A stretch of DNA of 64,000 nucleotides from Salinimicrobium sediminilitoris (GTDB taxonomy: Bacteria > Bacteroidota > Bacteroidia > Flavobacteriales > Flavobacteriaceae), in assembly GCF_020866905.1 (NCBI RefSeq), contig NZ_JAIVCC010000017.1:109754-173753 (forward strand). The letters are read 5' to 3'. The notes beneath the pieces were generated by a model, which was not told where the DNA came from, ran no database searches, and was given only the letters and a program-made list of their open reading frames with translations. Below are positions 8,118 to 18,429 of the stretch, in pieces; position 1 is the stretch's first letter; each line of letters begins with the position of its first letter. The position numbers and the translations under genes were made by a program.

Positions 8118-9566
8118 ATGAACTCTAACGAAGTCTACGAAAAAGAATTAGCCTTTCAGGCAGATCGTCGCAGAGCGGCAGTACAATTTATCAAGACCGT
8201 AAGTGATCTTTGGTACGATAAGTCGATCGAATTGGTCTTGTTTAGAAATCAATTAATTGATCGTAATGTCAGCGATATTCTGGACCTGCACGAGTATGCA
8301 GGAGAATTTGTTCAAAAGCCTATATCAATATTTGATTCGGTCGAGATTGCTGAAGCCATTAAAAAGTTAGATTTTCCACCTGCAAAACTGGACATTGGAA
8401 AATTGACCTATGAGTATCACCTGGAGGACGAAAAATATTCTAATGCCACGGCTTTTGTTTCCAGCAAATTGAAGGAAGCAAAGACGGTTGAGGAGCTTAC
8501 TCCAAAAGATGTGATCCTTTATGGTTTTGGTCGCATTGGAAGACTGGTGGCCCGTGAACTTATGACCCGAACAGGAAAAGGAAGTCAGTTACGGCTTAGA
8601 GCAATAGTTACTCGCGGAAAGATTGATGAAACCACTCTTGAAAAAAGAGCAAGCCTTCTTAAAAATGACTCTGTACACGGCGATTTTTCGGGAACCGTTT
8701 CTTATAATGTTGAGAAAAAGTGTCTTATAATCAACGGCACCACGGTTCACATGATCTCGGCTAACGAACCGGAAGAAGTGGACTATACTTCATACGGAAT
8801 AAAAGATGCACTTGTTATTGATAATACTGGGGCCTTTAGAAATGAAGAGGCTCTTAAAAGACACCTTAGCTCAAAGGGAGCTTCTAAAGTTCTACTAACT
8901 GCTCCGGGCAAGGGTGTGCCCAACATTGTACACGGCGTAAACCATTTAGAATATAACCCGGATGAAGTTTCCATATTCTCTGCGGCATCATGTACTACAA
9001 ACGCCATTACCCCGGTATTAAAGGCTGTACAGGATTCTCTTGGTGTTGTTCACGGTCACCTGGAAACTATCCATGCCTATACCAATGACCAGAACCTGGT
9101 TGATAACATGCACAAGAAATACAGGAGAGGTCGCGCTGCAGCTCTTAATATGGTAATTACCGAAACAGGTGCAGGACAGGCCGTAGCTAAAGCATTACCC
9201 ATCTTTGACGGCAAGCTTACCTCCAATGCCATTCGTGTTCCGGTTCCTAATGGTTCGCTTGCAATCTTAAATTTAGAGTTGGAAACTCCTACCACAAGAG
9301 ATGGAATTAATGAAATTCTCAAGAAATATGCTCTTGAAGGAGTCCTGGTTGAACAGATAAAATATTCTATAGATAATGAACTTGTATCTACAGATATTGT
9401 AGGTTCTGCCCAACCATCAATATATGACAGTCACGCAACAATAGTATCTGCCGATGGAAAGAATGCAGTGCTGTATGTTTGGTACGACAATGAATACGGC
9501 TACAGCCATCAGGTTATCCGTCTTGCAAAATACATCGCGAAAGTGAGAAGATTTACCTATTATTAA
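8118..9566 (+). CDS. gap: Glyceraldehyde-3-phosphate dehydrogenase, long form
   Basis: The enzyme oxidises glyceraldehyde 3-phosphate with NAD(P) and phosphate. At 482 residues it has an extra N-terminal segment of about 130 residues compared with the usual 335-residue GAPDH, a form known in Bacteroidetes. The Rossmann motif YGFGRIGR is near residue 135, the catalytic Cys292 lies in SAASCTTN, and the WYDNEYGYSHQV block is at the C-terminus. It is a single-gene unit between two terminators. The long form may act in gluconeogenesis, but that is inference. Confidence 0.95.
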   Translation: MNSNEVYEKELAFQADRRRAAVQFIKTVSDLWYDKSIELVLFRNQLIDRNVSDILDLHEYAGEFVQKPISIFDSVEIAEAIKKLDFPPAKLDIGKLTYEYHLEDEKYSNATAFVSSKLKEAKTVEELTPKDVILYGFGRIGRLVARELMTRTGKGSQLRLRAIVTRGKIDETTLEKRASLLKNDSVHGDFSGTVSYNVEKKCLIINGTTVHMISANEPEEVDYTSYGIKDALVIDNTGAFRNEEALKRHLSSKGASKVLLTAPGKGVPNIVHGVNHLEYNPDEVSIFSAASCTTNAITPVLKAVQDSLGVVHGHLETIHAYTNDQNLVDNMHKKYRRGRAAALNMVITETGAGQAVAKALPIFDGKLTSNAIRVPVPNGSLAILNLELETPTTRDGINEILKKYALEGVLVEQIKYSIDNELVSTDIVGSAQPSIYDSHATIVSADGKNAVLYVWYDNEYGYSHQVIRLAKYIAKVRRFTYY

Positions 9567-9587
9567 TGTTGAGTTCAATTAGTGAAG

Positions 9588-9620
9588 AGGCCCGTCATTT
9601 AAAAGTGACGGGTTTTTTTT
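9588..9620 (+). terminator. Rho-independent terminator after gap
   Basis: Stem CCCGTCA (9591-9597) pairs with TGACGGG (9606-9612), followed by eight Ts to 9620. It starts just over 20 bp after the gap stop codon. Confidence 0.92.
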
Positions 9621-9739
9621 GTTCCGCAATGAAACCTGAAGGCAGTAAAAGGAATATTTACGATGAGGACGTACAGAAAACAATAGAAAATTAACTAAAA
9701 ATATTCCCTTAGGCAGAAAGCCGTGCAATTTTAATTCTT

Positions 9740-9747
9740 TAGTTTTG
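9740..9747 (+). promoter_or_regulatory. -7 element TAGTTTTG upstream of a 26-codon frame
   Basis: TAGTTTTG matches TAnnTTTG. It is the only consensus -7 element seen in the 303-bp gap between gap and the coiled-coil gene at 9870. It probably drives that gene, with the mini-frame 9762-9842 in its leader. Confidence 0.45.
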
Positions 9748-9761
9748 CCACCGCTTTCCCA

Positions 9762-9842
9762 ATGGCCACAGATACACAGGAAGTTAAAGAAGAAAAATTT
9801 AAAATTTTCTCTACAATAACAGGTAGGCAGGTTCGTTGTTAG
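9762..9842 (+). CDS. Possible 26-residue small protein or leader peptide
   Basis: An ATG 15 bases after the -7 element opens a 26-codon frame beginning MATDTQEVKEEKF and ending GRQVRC, then TAG. It is the first ATG of the predicted transcript, and the next gene starts 27 bases after it ends. The composition is charged, not hydrophobic. It could be a real small protein, a leader peptide, or chance. Nothing else in this intergenic stretch supports a larger gene. Confidence 0.28.
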   Translation: MATDTQEVKEEKFKIFSTITGRQVRC

Positions 9843-9869
9843 AGTGACTGAAAAAATTAATTACTTGCT

Positions 9870-10451
9870 ATGAAAAACATTTTATTTGCCTTCTTATTTT
9901 TATTTACTGCTGCCACAACAGTAGCTCAAAACCCGGGTGAGACCACTATTGCTGAAAAGTTCCAGGAATTGATCACCAGTTCCAATAACTTTAAAGGCTA
10001 TAAGGTAGTTGACACAGATCAACTTACGACCTTGCAGGAACTCACCTCCAACAGGATAGCAGAACTTAAGGAAGAAATCGCTTCTTCTAAAGAAGCTTTT
10101 AATGCCCAGGAAGCTAAGATTTCTGAACTACAGGCTGAATTAGATAACCTTACAGAACAATTAAGTACTGTGACAGCCCAAAAAGATGAAATATCTGTTT
10201 TGGGAATGTCTTTAAGTAAAGCTTCCTACAACACTGCTATGTGGAGTTTAGTAGGAATTCTTGTTCTGGCCCTTGCTCTTTTTGTAGTGCGGTATAAGAA
10301 AAGTCATATTCATACTGCAGAGGCCCGTAAAAACCTGGCAGAACTGGAAAAAGAATTTGATGCTTATAGAGTTAAAGCTCTTGAAAAAGAGCAAAGACTT
10401 GGGCGTCTTCTACAGGATGAGAAAAACAAACAGCTTAAAGTAGCGAAGTAG
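9870..10451 (+). CDS. Signal peptide, coiled-coil, single-TM hypothetical protein
   Basis: I do not recognise a named family. The 193-residue protein has a signal peptide (NILFAFLFLFTAATTVAQ), a long coiled coil at about 50-115 rich in Glu, Lys and Leu, one membrane helix (MWSLVGILVLALALFVVRY, about 128-146), and a second charged helix to the end. Proteins of this kind upstream of trmD in flavobacteria are often named after trmD by position, but nothing in the sequence suggests methyltransferase activity. The trmD gene follows after 66 bp and has its own -7 element. Confidence 0.75.
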   Translation: MKNILFAFLFLFTAATTVAQNPGETTIAEKFQELITSSNNFKGYKVVDTDQLTTLQELTSNRIAELKEEIASSKEAFNAQEAKISELQAELDNLTEQLSTVTAQKDEISVLGMSLSKASYNTAMWSLVGILVLALALFVVRYKKSHIHTAEARKNLAELEKEFDAYRVKALEKEQRLGRLLQDEKNKQLKVAK

Positions 10452-10475
10452 CAGTTAAATATTTTAGGTATTAAC

Positions 10476-10483
10476 TAACTTTG
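10476..10483 (+). promoter_or_regulatory. -7 element TAACTTTG for trmD
   Basis: TAACTTTG is a full TAnnTTTG match and lies 34 bp upstream of the trmD ATG, in the short gap after the coiled-coil gene. Confidence 0.55.
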
Positions 10484-10517
10484 CATCTCAACCCGGCCCG
10501 GCCAAACCTCTGTCCCA

Positions 10518-11204
10518 ATGCGACTCGATATTCTTACCGTTGTTCCCGAAATCCTAAAAAGTCCCTTTGAGGCTTCTATCCTTAAAAGGGCAATTGAAAA
10601 AGGTCATGTGGAAATTCATCTTCACAACCTGCGGGATTACGTAAGTGACAATTATAAACAAATTGACGATTACCAGTATGGCGGAGGTGCAGGAATGGTA
10701 ATGATGATCGAGCCAATAGATAAGTGCATCCAGGCTCTGAAGAAGGAAAGGGATTATGATGAAGTTATCTATATGACACCCGATGGAGAGACTTTGAAAC
10801 AGGGAATTGCTAATGAATTATCTCTTAAGGAAAACCTTATCATCCTCTGCGGACATTATAAAGGAGTAGATCAAAGAGTGCGGGATCATTTCATTACCCG
10901 CGAGATTTCGGTTGGAGATTATGTTCTTTCGGGAGGAGAATTGGGAGCTGCGATTCTAAGTGATGCGATAATTCGGCTTCTACCGGGAGTTTTGGGCAAT
11001 GAAACTTCTGCTCTTACAGATTCTTTTCAGGATAATTTACTTGCCCCACCAATTTACACCAGGCCGGCAGAATACAAAGGTTGGAAAGTACCGGAAATCC
11101 TTACTTCAGGAAACACTCCTAAGATTGAGGAATGGCGGGAAGACCAGGCGTATGCCCGCACTATGGCACTACGTCCAGACTTATTAGATGAGGAAGAAAA
11201 ATAA
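10518..11204 (+). CDS. trmD: tRNA (guanine-N1)-methyltransferase TrmD
   Basis: TrmD makes m1G37 in tRNAs and prevents +1 frameshifting. The 228-residue protein carries the SPOUT-fold hallmarks: [10 protein letters not shown] near residue 57, [12 protein letters not shown] near 115, and the trefoil-knot SAM site [16 protein letters not shown] near 135. The usual genome partner rplS follows, but from its own promoter at 11239 after 116 bp. Confidence 0.97.
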   Translation: MRLDILTVVPEILKSPFEASILKRAIEKGHVEIHLHNLRDYVSDNYKQIDDYQYGGGAGMVMMIEPIDKCIQALKKERDYDEVIYMTPDGETLKQGIANELSLKENLIILCGHYKGVDQRVRDHFITREISVGDYVLSGGELGAAILSDAIIRLLPGVLGNETSALTDSFQDNLLAPPIYTRPAEYKGWKVPEILTSGNTPKIEEWREDQAYARTMALRPDLLDEEEK

Positions 11205-11220
11205 ATAAGACCTTTCTTTT

Positions 11221-11246
11221 TTGAATCATAAAAATTATTACTTTTG
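11221..11246 (+). promoter_or_regulatory. Promoter of rplS
   Basis: The -7 element TACTTTTG (11239-11246) is a full match, with TTG at 11221-11223 upstream. The 15-base spacer is slightly shorter than the common 17-23. It gives a leader of about 70 bases before rplS, longer than for most genes here, so leader-based autoregulation is possible. Confidence 0.6.
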
Positions 11247-11320
11247 CACACGTTTCTGAACCAACCTCTGGCGATCTCCGTGAATGTTGCTTTAGACTTT
11301 ATTTTTAAACCATTATAGAT

Positions 11321-11671
11321 ATGGAATCCTTAATTAAATTTGTACAAGACGAATTTGTAACGAGTAAAGATTTCCCTGAATTTGCAGCAGGAGATACTAT
11401 TACTGTTTACTATGAAATTACAGAGGGTCAAAAAACCCGTACTCAGTTCTTCCGTGGAGTTGTTATTCAGAAAAGAGGAACAGGAGCTTCTCAAACTTTT
11501 ACTATTCGTAAAATGAGTGGAACTGTAGGTGTTGAGCGTATTTTCCCACTTAACCTTCCTGCCCTTCAAAAGATCGAGATCAACAAGCGCGGTAAAGTAC
11601 GTAGAGCAAGAATTTACTACTTTAGAGAACTTACTGGTAAAAAAGCTCGTATTAAAGAAAGAAGAAGATAA
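11321..11671 (+). CDS. rplS: 50S ribosomal protein L19
   Basis: L19 sits at the 30S-50S interface. The 116-residue protein has the expected core: FAAGDTITVYYEITEG, QFFRGVVIQKRG, TFTIRKMSGTVGVERIFPL, and the basic C-terminus GKVRRARIYYFRELTGKKARIKERRR. Length and ends match the family. It is followed 19 bp later by a terminator. Confidence 0.98.
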   Translation: MESLIKFVQDEFVTSKDFPEFAAGDTITVYYEITEGQKTRTQFFRGVVIQKRGTGASQTFTIRKMSGTVGVERIFPLNLPALQKIEINKRGKVRRARIYYFRELTGKKARIKERRR

Positions 11672-11690
11672 TCTTTCAAAATATACCACG

Positions 11691-11718
11691 AAAAAGCCTC
11701 ATTTATTGAGGCTTTTTT
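11691..11718 (+). terminator. Rho-independent terminator after rplS
   Basis: AAAAGCCTC (11692-11700) pairs with GAGGCTTTT (11708-11716) around a 7-base loop, with a T run after it. Confidence 0.92.
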
Positions 11719-11767
11719 ATTGGAATTTTTTTTAGGAAATATTTACAACTTTCTGGAAGCGAATTAC

Positions 11768-11798
11768 TTGGAGATAGAAAAATTATTTTGTAAATTTA
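11768..11798 (+). promoter_or_regulatory. Possible promoter of the structured RNA
   Basis: TTG at 11768-11770 and TAAATTTA at 11791-11798 (one mismatch to TAnnTTTG) are separated by 20 bases, within the normal spacing. The predicted start, near 11804, coincides with the first base of the first hairpin of the candidate RNA. Confidence 0.42.
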
Positions 11799-11803
11799 GT
11801 ATA

Positions 11804-12100
11804 GAGTTTAAAGTTATAGAATGTCGCAAGGAATTCTTCTTTAAAACTCAATGTAGAGCAAAGATCTTTACATAAGTTTTTACCCTTTTGAATAACAATA
11901 TGCCCGACATAGTTGGTTTAATTCGGTAAAAACGTTTTGGATGATTTACACACACTCTTTTGGGACATGTAAATCTATCCAGATGAAATAACAACTTGCT
12001 TGTGAAATTTAGATTTCACTTGAGAATGTAAAAGTTCAGCAAAGAATGTTATTTCATTAGAGCCATTTCATTATCAAAATAGTGAAATGGCTTTTTTTTT
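11804..12100 (+). ncRNA. Candidate structured RNA or leader with terminator
   Basis: No protein gene fits 11719-12206. Instead 11804-12100 folds into consecutive helices. P1: GAGTTTAAAG (11804-11813) with CTTTAAAACTC (11839-11849, one bulge), closing an inner AGAAT/ATTCT stem. P2: GTTTTTACC (11876-11884) with GGTAAAAAC (11925-11933). P3: TGGATGATTTACA (11938-11950) with 11968-11981, 13 pairs and one bulge. P4: TGAAATAACA (11984-11993) with TGTTATTTCA (12047-12056), enclosing GTGAAAT/ATTTCAC. The last helix is a terminator. It could be a free-standing RNA of about 300 bases or an attenuating leader of icd, 106 bp downstream. It does not show RNase P, tmRNA or SRP signatures. Confidence 0.58.
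12061..12100 (+). terminator. Rho-independent terminator of the candidate RNA
   Basis: AGCCATTTCA (12061-12070) pairs perfectly with TGAAATGGCT (12083-12092), followed by an uninterrupted T run to 12100. It has no protein gene upstream to serve, since rplS already has its own terminator. Confidence 0.9.
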
Positions 12101-12185
12101 GCCCTGTTTACCCCTCTTTCTCACGCTATCTTAACCTTCCAACCTGTGAAATAAGCTTTAAAAATGGTAAATTGCACACTCTTGA

Positions 12186-14432
<2,247 letters not shown>

Positions 14433-14453
14433 TTTGAGAATATATTTTTTTGG

Positions 14454-14480
14454 AAAGAGCCGGGATGACCCGGCTCTTTT
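14454..14480 (+). terminator. Rho-independent terminator after icd
   Basis: GAGCCGGG (14457-14464) pairs with CCCGGCTC (14469-14476) around a 4-base loop, followed by TTTT. It is GC-rich and starts 21 bp after the icd stop. Confidence 0.92.
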
Positions 14481-14559
14481 CATTTTATATAACTTTATTG
14501 TTCAAAATCCAATTATAGAGGAATGAACCTTTTTTTATTATTTCTATAGAAAAAATAAA

Positions 14560-14567
14560 TACTTTTG
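14560..14567 (+). promoter_or_regulatory. -7 element TACTTTTG for oxyR
   Basis: TACTTTTG is a full TAnnTTTG match and ends 23 bp before the oxyR ATG, implying a leader of roughly 15-20 bases. No -33 TTG at standard spacing is obvious. Confidence 0.6.
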
Positions 14568-14590
14568 CATCTAAACAAATTCCGGAACCT

Positions 14591-15532
14591 ATGACCATTA
14601 CACAGTTACACTACGTTTTAGCGGTGGCCGAGCATCAAAACTTCACAAAAGCTGCACAAAAAGTATTTGTAACCCAGCCTACTCTTAGTATGCAGATTCA
14701 GAAACTGGAGGATGAACTGGATGTACTTATCTTCGACCGTAGTAAAAAGCCCATTGAGCTTACCGAAACCGGTCGTAAGATCGTTCAACAAGCCCGTAAC
14801 ATTGTGAACGAAAGTGACAGGATTAAAGATATTGTGGATCAACAAAAAGGATTCGTAGGCGGACTTTTTAGACTGGGAGTAATTCCAACTGTCATGCCTA
14901 CACTCTTGCCAATGTTCTTGCATAGTTTTATAAAGAAATACCCAAAGGTAAAATTAAAAATAGAGGAACTTCATACCGAAGCAATAATTGAGAAACTTGA
15001 AGACGGTCATCTGGATGCAGCTATTGCTGCCACTCCTTTGGACTTACCAAATATTAAAGAACAGGTTCTATATTATGAACCCTTTGTTGGTTATACTCCG
15101 CCGGGGCACAGATTACATTCTAAAAGTAAACTTGAGGCCGAAGATCTTGACCTGGACGACATCCTTTTGCTGGAAGACGGACATTGTTTTAAAGACGGAA
15201 TTCTCAATTTATGCAAAGCTACACGTAAATCAAGTGATCAACATTTCCAGCTGGAGAGCGGTAGCTTTGAAACCATGATAAAGCTTGCCAATGAGGGACT
15301 GGGAATGACCCTTCTCCCCTACCTTCACACCTTGGATCTTAAGGAAAATGAACAAAAGAATATAAAGATGTTCTCGGAACCTAACCCGGCAAGGGAAGTA
15401 AGTCTCATTTACAATAAGAGCGAATTAAAAATGCAGATCGTGGAAGCTCTACGCAGCACAATCGCAGGTGTAGTCAAAGGAGCAATTGCCTTCCAGAACG
15501 TGAAGATCATTAGCCCAATTCATAAAAAATAG
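14591..15532 (+). CDS. oxyR: Peroxide-sensing LysR-type regulator OxyR
   Basis: OxyR activates antioxidant genes when peroxide forms an intramolecular disulfide. The 313-residue protein has a LysR helix-turn-helix (1-60, FTKAAQKVFVTQPTLSMQIQKLE) and an effector domain with LLLEDGHCFKDGILNLC. The two cysteines fall at residues 199 and 208, the same positions as the sensing pair of E. coli OxyR, and the surrounding EDGHC motif is shared. This makes the assignment specific, not just LysR-like. It is transcribed alone, and no catalase or Dps gene is adjacent. Confidence 0.93.
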   Translation: MTITQLHYVLAVAEHQNFTKAAQKVFVTQPTLSMQIQKLEDELDVLIFDRSKKPIELTETGRKIVQQARNIVNESDRIKDIVDQQKGFVGGLFRLGVIPTVMPTLLPMFLHSFIKKYPKVKLKIEELHTEAIIEKLEDGHLDAAIAATPLDLPNIKEQVLYYEPFVGYTPPGHRLHSKSKLEAEDLDLDDILLLEDGHCFKDGILNLCKATRKSSDQHFQLESGSFETMIKLANEGLGMTLLPYLHTLDLKENEQKNIKMFSEPNPAREVSLIYNKSELKMQIVEALRSTIAGVVKGAIAFQNVKIISPIHKK

Positions 15533-15544
15533 CAGTTAAAGAAC

Positions 15545-15575
15545 AAAAAAAGCGGCTTTAAATGCCGCTTTTTTT
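15545..15575. terminator. Bidirectional terminator between oxyR and a small gene
   Basis: AAAAAAGCGGC and GCCGCTTTTTTT flank a 7-base loop, with A and T runs on both sides. It can serve oxyR on the plus strand and the convergent 65-codon gene ending at 15579. Confidence 0.9.
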
Positions 15576-15578
15576 ATT

Positions 15579-15776
15579 TTAAGGATTTAGATAAATTAGA
15601 CATTTATTTAATTCGGGATTTTGCCGAATCAGGGTAAAAATGTACAACTTCAACTCCTCAATTTCATAAGGTAATAATCGCTGAAGTGCCTTTTTGACCT
15701 CTTTGCAGAACAGAGTTACATCAAAACTTACTTTACTTAGTACTGTCTTGGTGTACTCAAACATCGCTCTTGCCAT
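15579..15776 (-). CDS. Small conserved flavobacterial protein, 65 residues
   Basis: The protein is 65 residues, starting MARAMFEYTKTVLSKVSFD and rich in Leu, Lys and Glu, with two cysteines. It has no signal or membrane segment. I recall close relatives of this size in flavobacteria but no known function. A real gene is supported by its own ATG, a terminator placed right after its stop, and a balanced helical amphipathic composition (LLPYEIEELKLYIF). It is convergent with oxyR. Confidence 0.72.
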   Translation of the reverse strand: MARAMFEYTKTVLSKVSFDVTLFCKEVKKALQRLLPYEIEELKLYIFTLIRQNPELNKCLIYLNP

Positions 15777-15904
15777 AATGGTAAAAATTAGTTAACCTTG
15801 GTTAGAAAAAGTAGTGGTTATCTATAAGCGAAATCGTTTTCGTTAACAGTTATAAAAATAAGCTTTTTTTCCTAAAAGAGAACAAGAAGAAGCTAATTTA
15901 ACAC

Positions 15905-16705
15905 TTAAAAACGGTTATCTCCACTTACCATATTTCCAAGGCCTCCAAGGATACTTCCTTCACCTTTATCTCTACCGCCGCCTTGTGGTGCTGCAGCTAA
16001 AATTCGGCCTGCCAGTCTGCTAAATGGCAAAGACTGAACGAAAACTGTGCCCGGTCCTGTTAGGGTAGCATAGAATAAACCTTCCCCTCCAAAAAGGCTG
16101 TTTTTGATGCCTCCTATGAACTCAATGTCATAGTTCACATCTTTGGTAAAACCAATGATACAACCGGTATCCACTTTTAGCTTTTCTCCAGGTTGCAATA
16201 CTTTTTTTGCTGTAGTACCGCCCGAATGCACAAAAGCCATCCCGTCACCTTCCAGCTTCTGCATAATAAATCCTTCTCCCCCAAAGAAACCGCGACCGAG
16301 TTTACGGCTGAACTCTACGCCAATGGCAACTCCTTTGGCAGCGCATAAAAAAGCATCTTTTTGACAAATGAACTTCCCGCCATACTCGGTAAGATCAATA
16401 GGGATAACTTTCCCCGGATAAGGAGAGGCAAAACTTATCTTCTTTTTTCCCGGAACCTGATTGGTGAAAATGGTCATAAAGAGACTTTCCCCGGTAAGCA
16501 ATCTTTTTCCGGCTCCCAGTACTTTCCCTAAGAACCCTTCATTTTGTTTGGAACCATCCCCAAAGATGGTGTCCATCTTGATCCCGTCGTTCATCATCAT
16601 AAAATTGCCGGCTTCGGCAATTACAGCTTCCTGTGGATCCAGCTCCAGTTCCACATACTGCATCTCCTCTCCAAAGATCTCGTAGTCTATTTCGTGTGCA
16701 TTCAT
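15905..16705 (-). CDS. AIM24 / TIGR00266 family protein
   Basis: The 266-residue protein is a Gly-rich all-beta protein of the AIM24 (TIGR00266) family, whose bacterial role is unclear. Signs are the start [32 protein letters not shown] (seen in parts), repeated GGEG and [17 protein letters not shown] blocks, and a glycine-rich C-terminus ([20 protein letters not shown]). No signal peptide. It may self-assemble, as the family has a trimer-like beta fold, but that is general knowledge and not visible here. It is followed by a heptamer repeat tract upstream at 16852. Confidence 0.85.
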   Translation of the reverse strand: MNAHEIDYEIFGEEMQYVELELDPQEAVIAEAGNFMMMNDGIKMDTIFGDGSKQNEGFLGKVLGAGKRLLTGESLFMTIFTNQVPGKKKISFASPYPGKVIPIDLTEYGGKFICQKDAFLCAAKGVAIGVEFSRKLGRGFFGGEGFIMQKLEGDGMAFVHSGGTTAKKVLQPGEKLKVDTGCIIGFTKDVNYDIEFIGGIKNSLFGGEGLFYATLTGPGTVFVQSLPFSRLAGRILAAAPQGGGRDKGEGSILGGLGNMVSGDNRF

Positions 16706-16851
16706 CTTTATAAGGTTTAAGGTTTAAAAATTAAAGATTTAGTATAAGGTTTGAGTCCTAATAAAGGACTAGAAAAATTCCTCATTTTTAACACATTATA
16801 AATTCTAGGTCTTTGAAATATATTAAAAACTTGAACAACGTCATATTCCAA

Positions 16852-16896
16852 ACTCAATACTCAATACTCAATACTCTATACTCTGTACTCTATACT
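16852..16896. repeat. Heptamer tract ACTCAAT / ACTCTAT
   Basis: Three copies of ACTCAAT are followed by degenerate copies (ACTCTAT, ACTCTGT, ACTCTAT). The same heptamer in the opposite orientation (ATTGAGT) occurs three times in the tract near 43347-43368. It lies between two minus-strand genes. Confidence 0.75.
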
Positions 16897-17353
16897 ATTT
16901 AACTTTAATCGTCCACTCGAATTCAAAGACAGATACCTCCTGTCCTTCCTCATTTAATCCCCGGGAACGCATCCAAAAGGTCTGTCCCTCGCCGGTCTTT
17001 ATCGTCTCTTCAATAGCTTCAGTGACAAGATGAGCATCATTACATATAAAGGAAATTTTCCCTTTTGCTTTCTTGCTGAATTTAGCGTTATTCTGGGCAA
17101 CCAGCATTGAAATATGCTCGCCCTTAGCTTGTATGGCTGTCATTACAAGAGCACCTGTACTCAACTCTGCAGCCATAGCCTGCACGGCAAAATACAAAGA
17201 GTTGAACGGATTTTGGTTGATCCAGCGGTGCCTTACTGTTGTAAGACAGTGATTTTCATTAATTTCCTTTACTCTTACTCCACAGAGCCAGGCACTGGGA
17301 AGTTTAAACATTAAAAAAGAATTTAATTTTTGGGAAGAAACTTCCATAGTCAT
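16895..17353 (-). CDS. DUF4442 hot-dog-fold protein (thioesterase-like)
   Basis: This 152-residue protein resembles the DUF4442 group of the hot-dog superfamily related to PaaI thioesterases. Visible are the RHRWINQNPFNSLYFAVQAMAAELSTGALVM stretch (seen in parts) and a C-terminal strand VFEFEWTIKVK. Activity on acyl-CoA is inferred from the fold only. The stop lies within the end of the heptamer tract. It diverges from the DUF4870 gene, with about 140 bp between the starts. Confidence 0.78.
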   Translation of the reverse strand: MTMEVSSQKLNSFLMFKLPSAWLCGVRVKEINENHCLTTVRHRWINQNPFNSLYFAVQAMAAELSTGALVMTAIQAKGEHISMLVAQNNAKFSKKAKGKISFICNDAHLVTEAIEETIKTGEGQTFWMRSRGLNEEGQEVSVFEFEWTIKVK

Positions 17354-17437
17354 TGTAGATTTCTTTAAAAGTATTCAAATTTTTCAACATGCTAAAATGT
17401 TAAATTTTACAACTCAACAAAAAAATATAGTACTTTG

Positions 17438-17471
17438 TTTTGCATAATACCATCTTTAAGATATATATTTG
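17438..17471 (+). promoter_or_regulatory. Promoter of the DUF4870 gene
   Basis: TTTTG at 17438-17442 and TATATTTG at 17464-17471 are separated by 21 bases. Both elements match the Bacteroidetes consensus at standard spacing, and the ATG at 17491 follows 19 bases later. This is the cleanest two-element promoter in the window. Confidence 0.75.
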
Positions 17472-17490
17472 TATAAGAAAATCAATCATA

Positions 17491-18009
17491 ATGAACAATC
17501 AATCAACAAATCCAGACAAAACCGTAGCAGCACTCATCCATCTGTCTACCTTCAGCCAGTTTTTCTTTCCCTTTGGAAATTTTATTTTTCCTTTGATCTT
17601 TTGGACAGCTAAAAAGAATGATCCTTTTGTGAATGAACACGGGAAACAGGCTCTTAATTTTCAAATCAGCCTTTTTCTGTATGTGATTTTTCTGGTCATG
17701 GCAGGAATTGCAGGAGCAGTCATAATTGGAATTAATATAAACTTCGATGGTCCATTATACATGAATGAGCATCACCAGTGGATAGGAAATCCCATGGAAG
17801 CCAGTCCAATTATTATTTATGTGGTGATCATGGCGCTTCTTATTCTGGGGTTACTTGTCCTTAATATTTACGGGGTAATTTCAGCAACCATTCGCGCCGG
17901 GGAAGGTCACTTATATAAATACCCTTTGACCATTAATTTTCTAAATGCAAAGAATATTGACAATTATTCCGCAGCTACAGAAAAAACAGAACCTCAACAG
18001 GATCTATAA
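17491..18009 (+). CDS. DUF4870 membrane protein
   Basis: A start at 17491 gives 172 residues. An in-frame ATG at 17440 overlaps the promoter and is rejected. The protein has the DUF4870 pattern: KTVAALIHLSTFSQFFFPFGNFIFPLIFW followed by KKNDPFVNEHGKQALNFQ, then two more membrane helices. About four membrane segments in total. Function is unknown. The padR-pspC genes follow in the same direction after 75 bp, so a shared role at the inner membrane is possible. Confidence 0.85.
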   Translation: MNNQSTNPDKTVAALIHLSTFSQFFFPFGNFIFPLIFWTAKKNDPFVNEHGKQALNFQISLFLYVIFLVMAGIAGAVIIGININFDGPLYMNEHHQWIGNPMEASPIIIYVVIMALLILGLLVLNIYGVISATIRAGEGHLYKYPLTINFLNAKNIDNYSAATEKTEPQQDL

Positions 18010-18050
18010 TCGTATCATCAATCAATCATTAATCATCAATCGATCAAAAA

Positions 18051-18063
18051 ATGAACAGTTCAT
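18051..18063. promoter_or_regulatory. Palindrome ATGAAC-A-GTTCAT before padR
   Basis: A perfect 13-bp palindrome lies 21 bp upstream of the padR ATG, in an otherwise low-complexity ATCAATC-rich gap. PadR proteins commonly bind palindromes at their own promoter, so this is a candidate autoregulatory operator. Confidence 0.4.
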
Positions 18064-18084
18064 CAACATTCAAAACAAAACACT

Positions 18085-18429
18085 ATGAAGATTGAAAACA
18101 CAAAGGCACAAATGCGCAAAGGTGTTTTAGAATACTGCATACTGTCTGTATTAAGAGACAATGATGCATACGTAGCCGAAATCCTCGACACCCTTAAAAG
18201 CGCAAAACTCCTGGTGGTGGAAGGAACAATTTATCCTTTGCTTACCCGTCTCAAAAATGCCGGGTTACTAAACTACCGCTGGGAAGAATCAACCAGTGGA
18301 CCACCAAGGAAGTATTACGGGCTCACAGAAACAGGAAAAATATTTTTAAAAGAGCTCACCCATACCTGGGATGAACTGCAAACAGCAGTAACAATTGTAA
18401 CCACCCAAAAACCTAAAAATCATGAATAA
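18085..18429 (+). CDS. PadR-family transcriptional regulator
   Basis: The 114-residue protein matches PadR-like winged-helix regulators: MRKGVLEYCILSVLRDNDAYVAEIL, VEGTIYPLLTRLKNAGLLNYRW, and GPPRKYYGLTETGKIFLKEL. It lacks the long C-terminal dimer helix, placing it in the short PadR class. It overlaps the PspC gene by 8 bases, so the two are translationally linked and the regulator probably controls this envelope operon. A palindrome lies just upstream. Confidence 0.93.
   Translation: MKIENTKAQMRKGVLEYCILSVLRDNDAYVAEILDTLKSAKLLVVEGTIYPLLTRLKNAGLLNYRWEESTSGPPRKYYGLTETGKIFLKELTHTWDELQTAVTIVTTQKPKNHE

Noticed and set aside
11804..12100. RNase P RNA, tmRNA or SRP RNA
   Set aside because: None of the hallmark sequences of these RNAs (e.g. 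conserved P4 region, tag reading frame with CCA end, GNAR-loop domain) is present.
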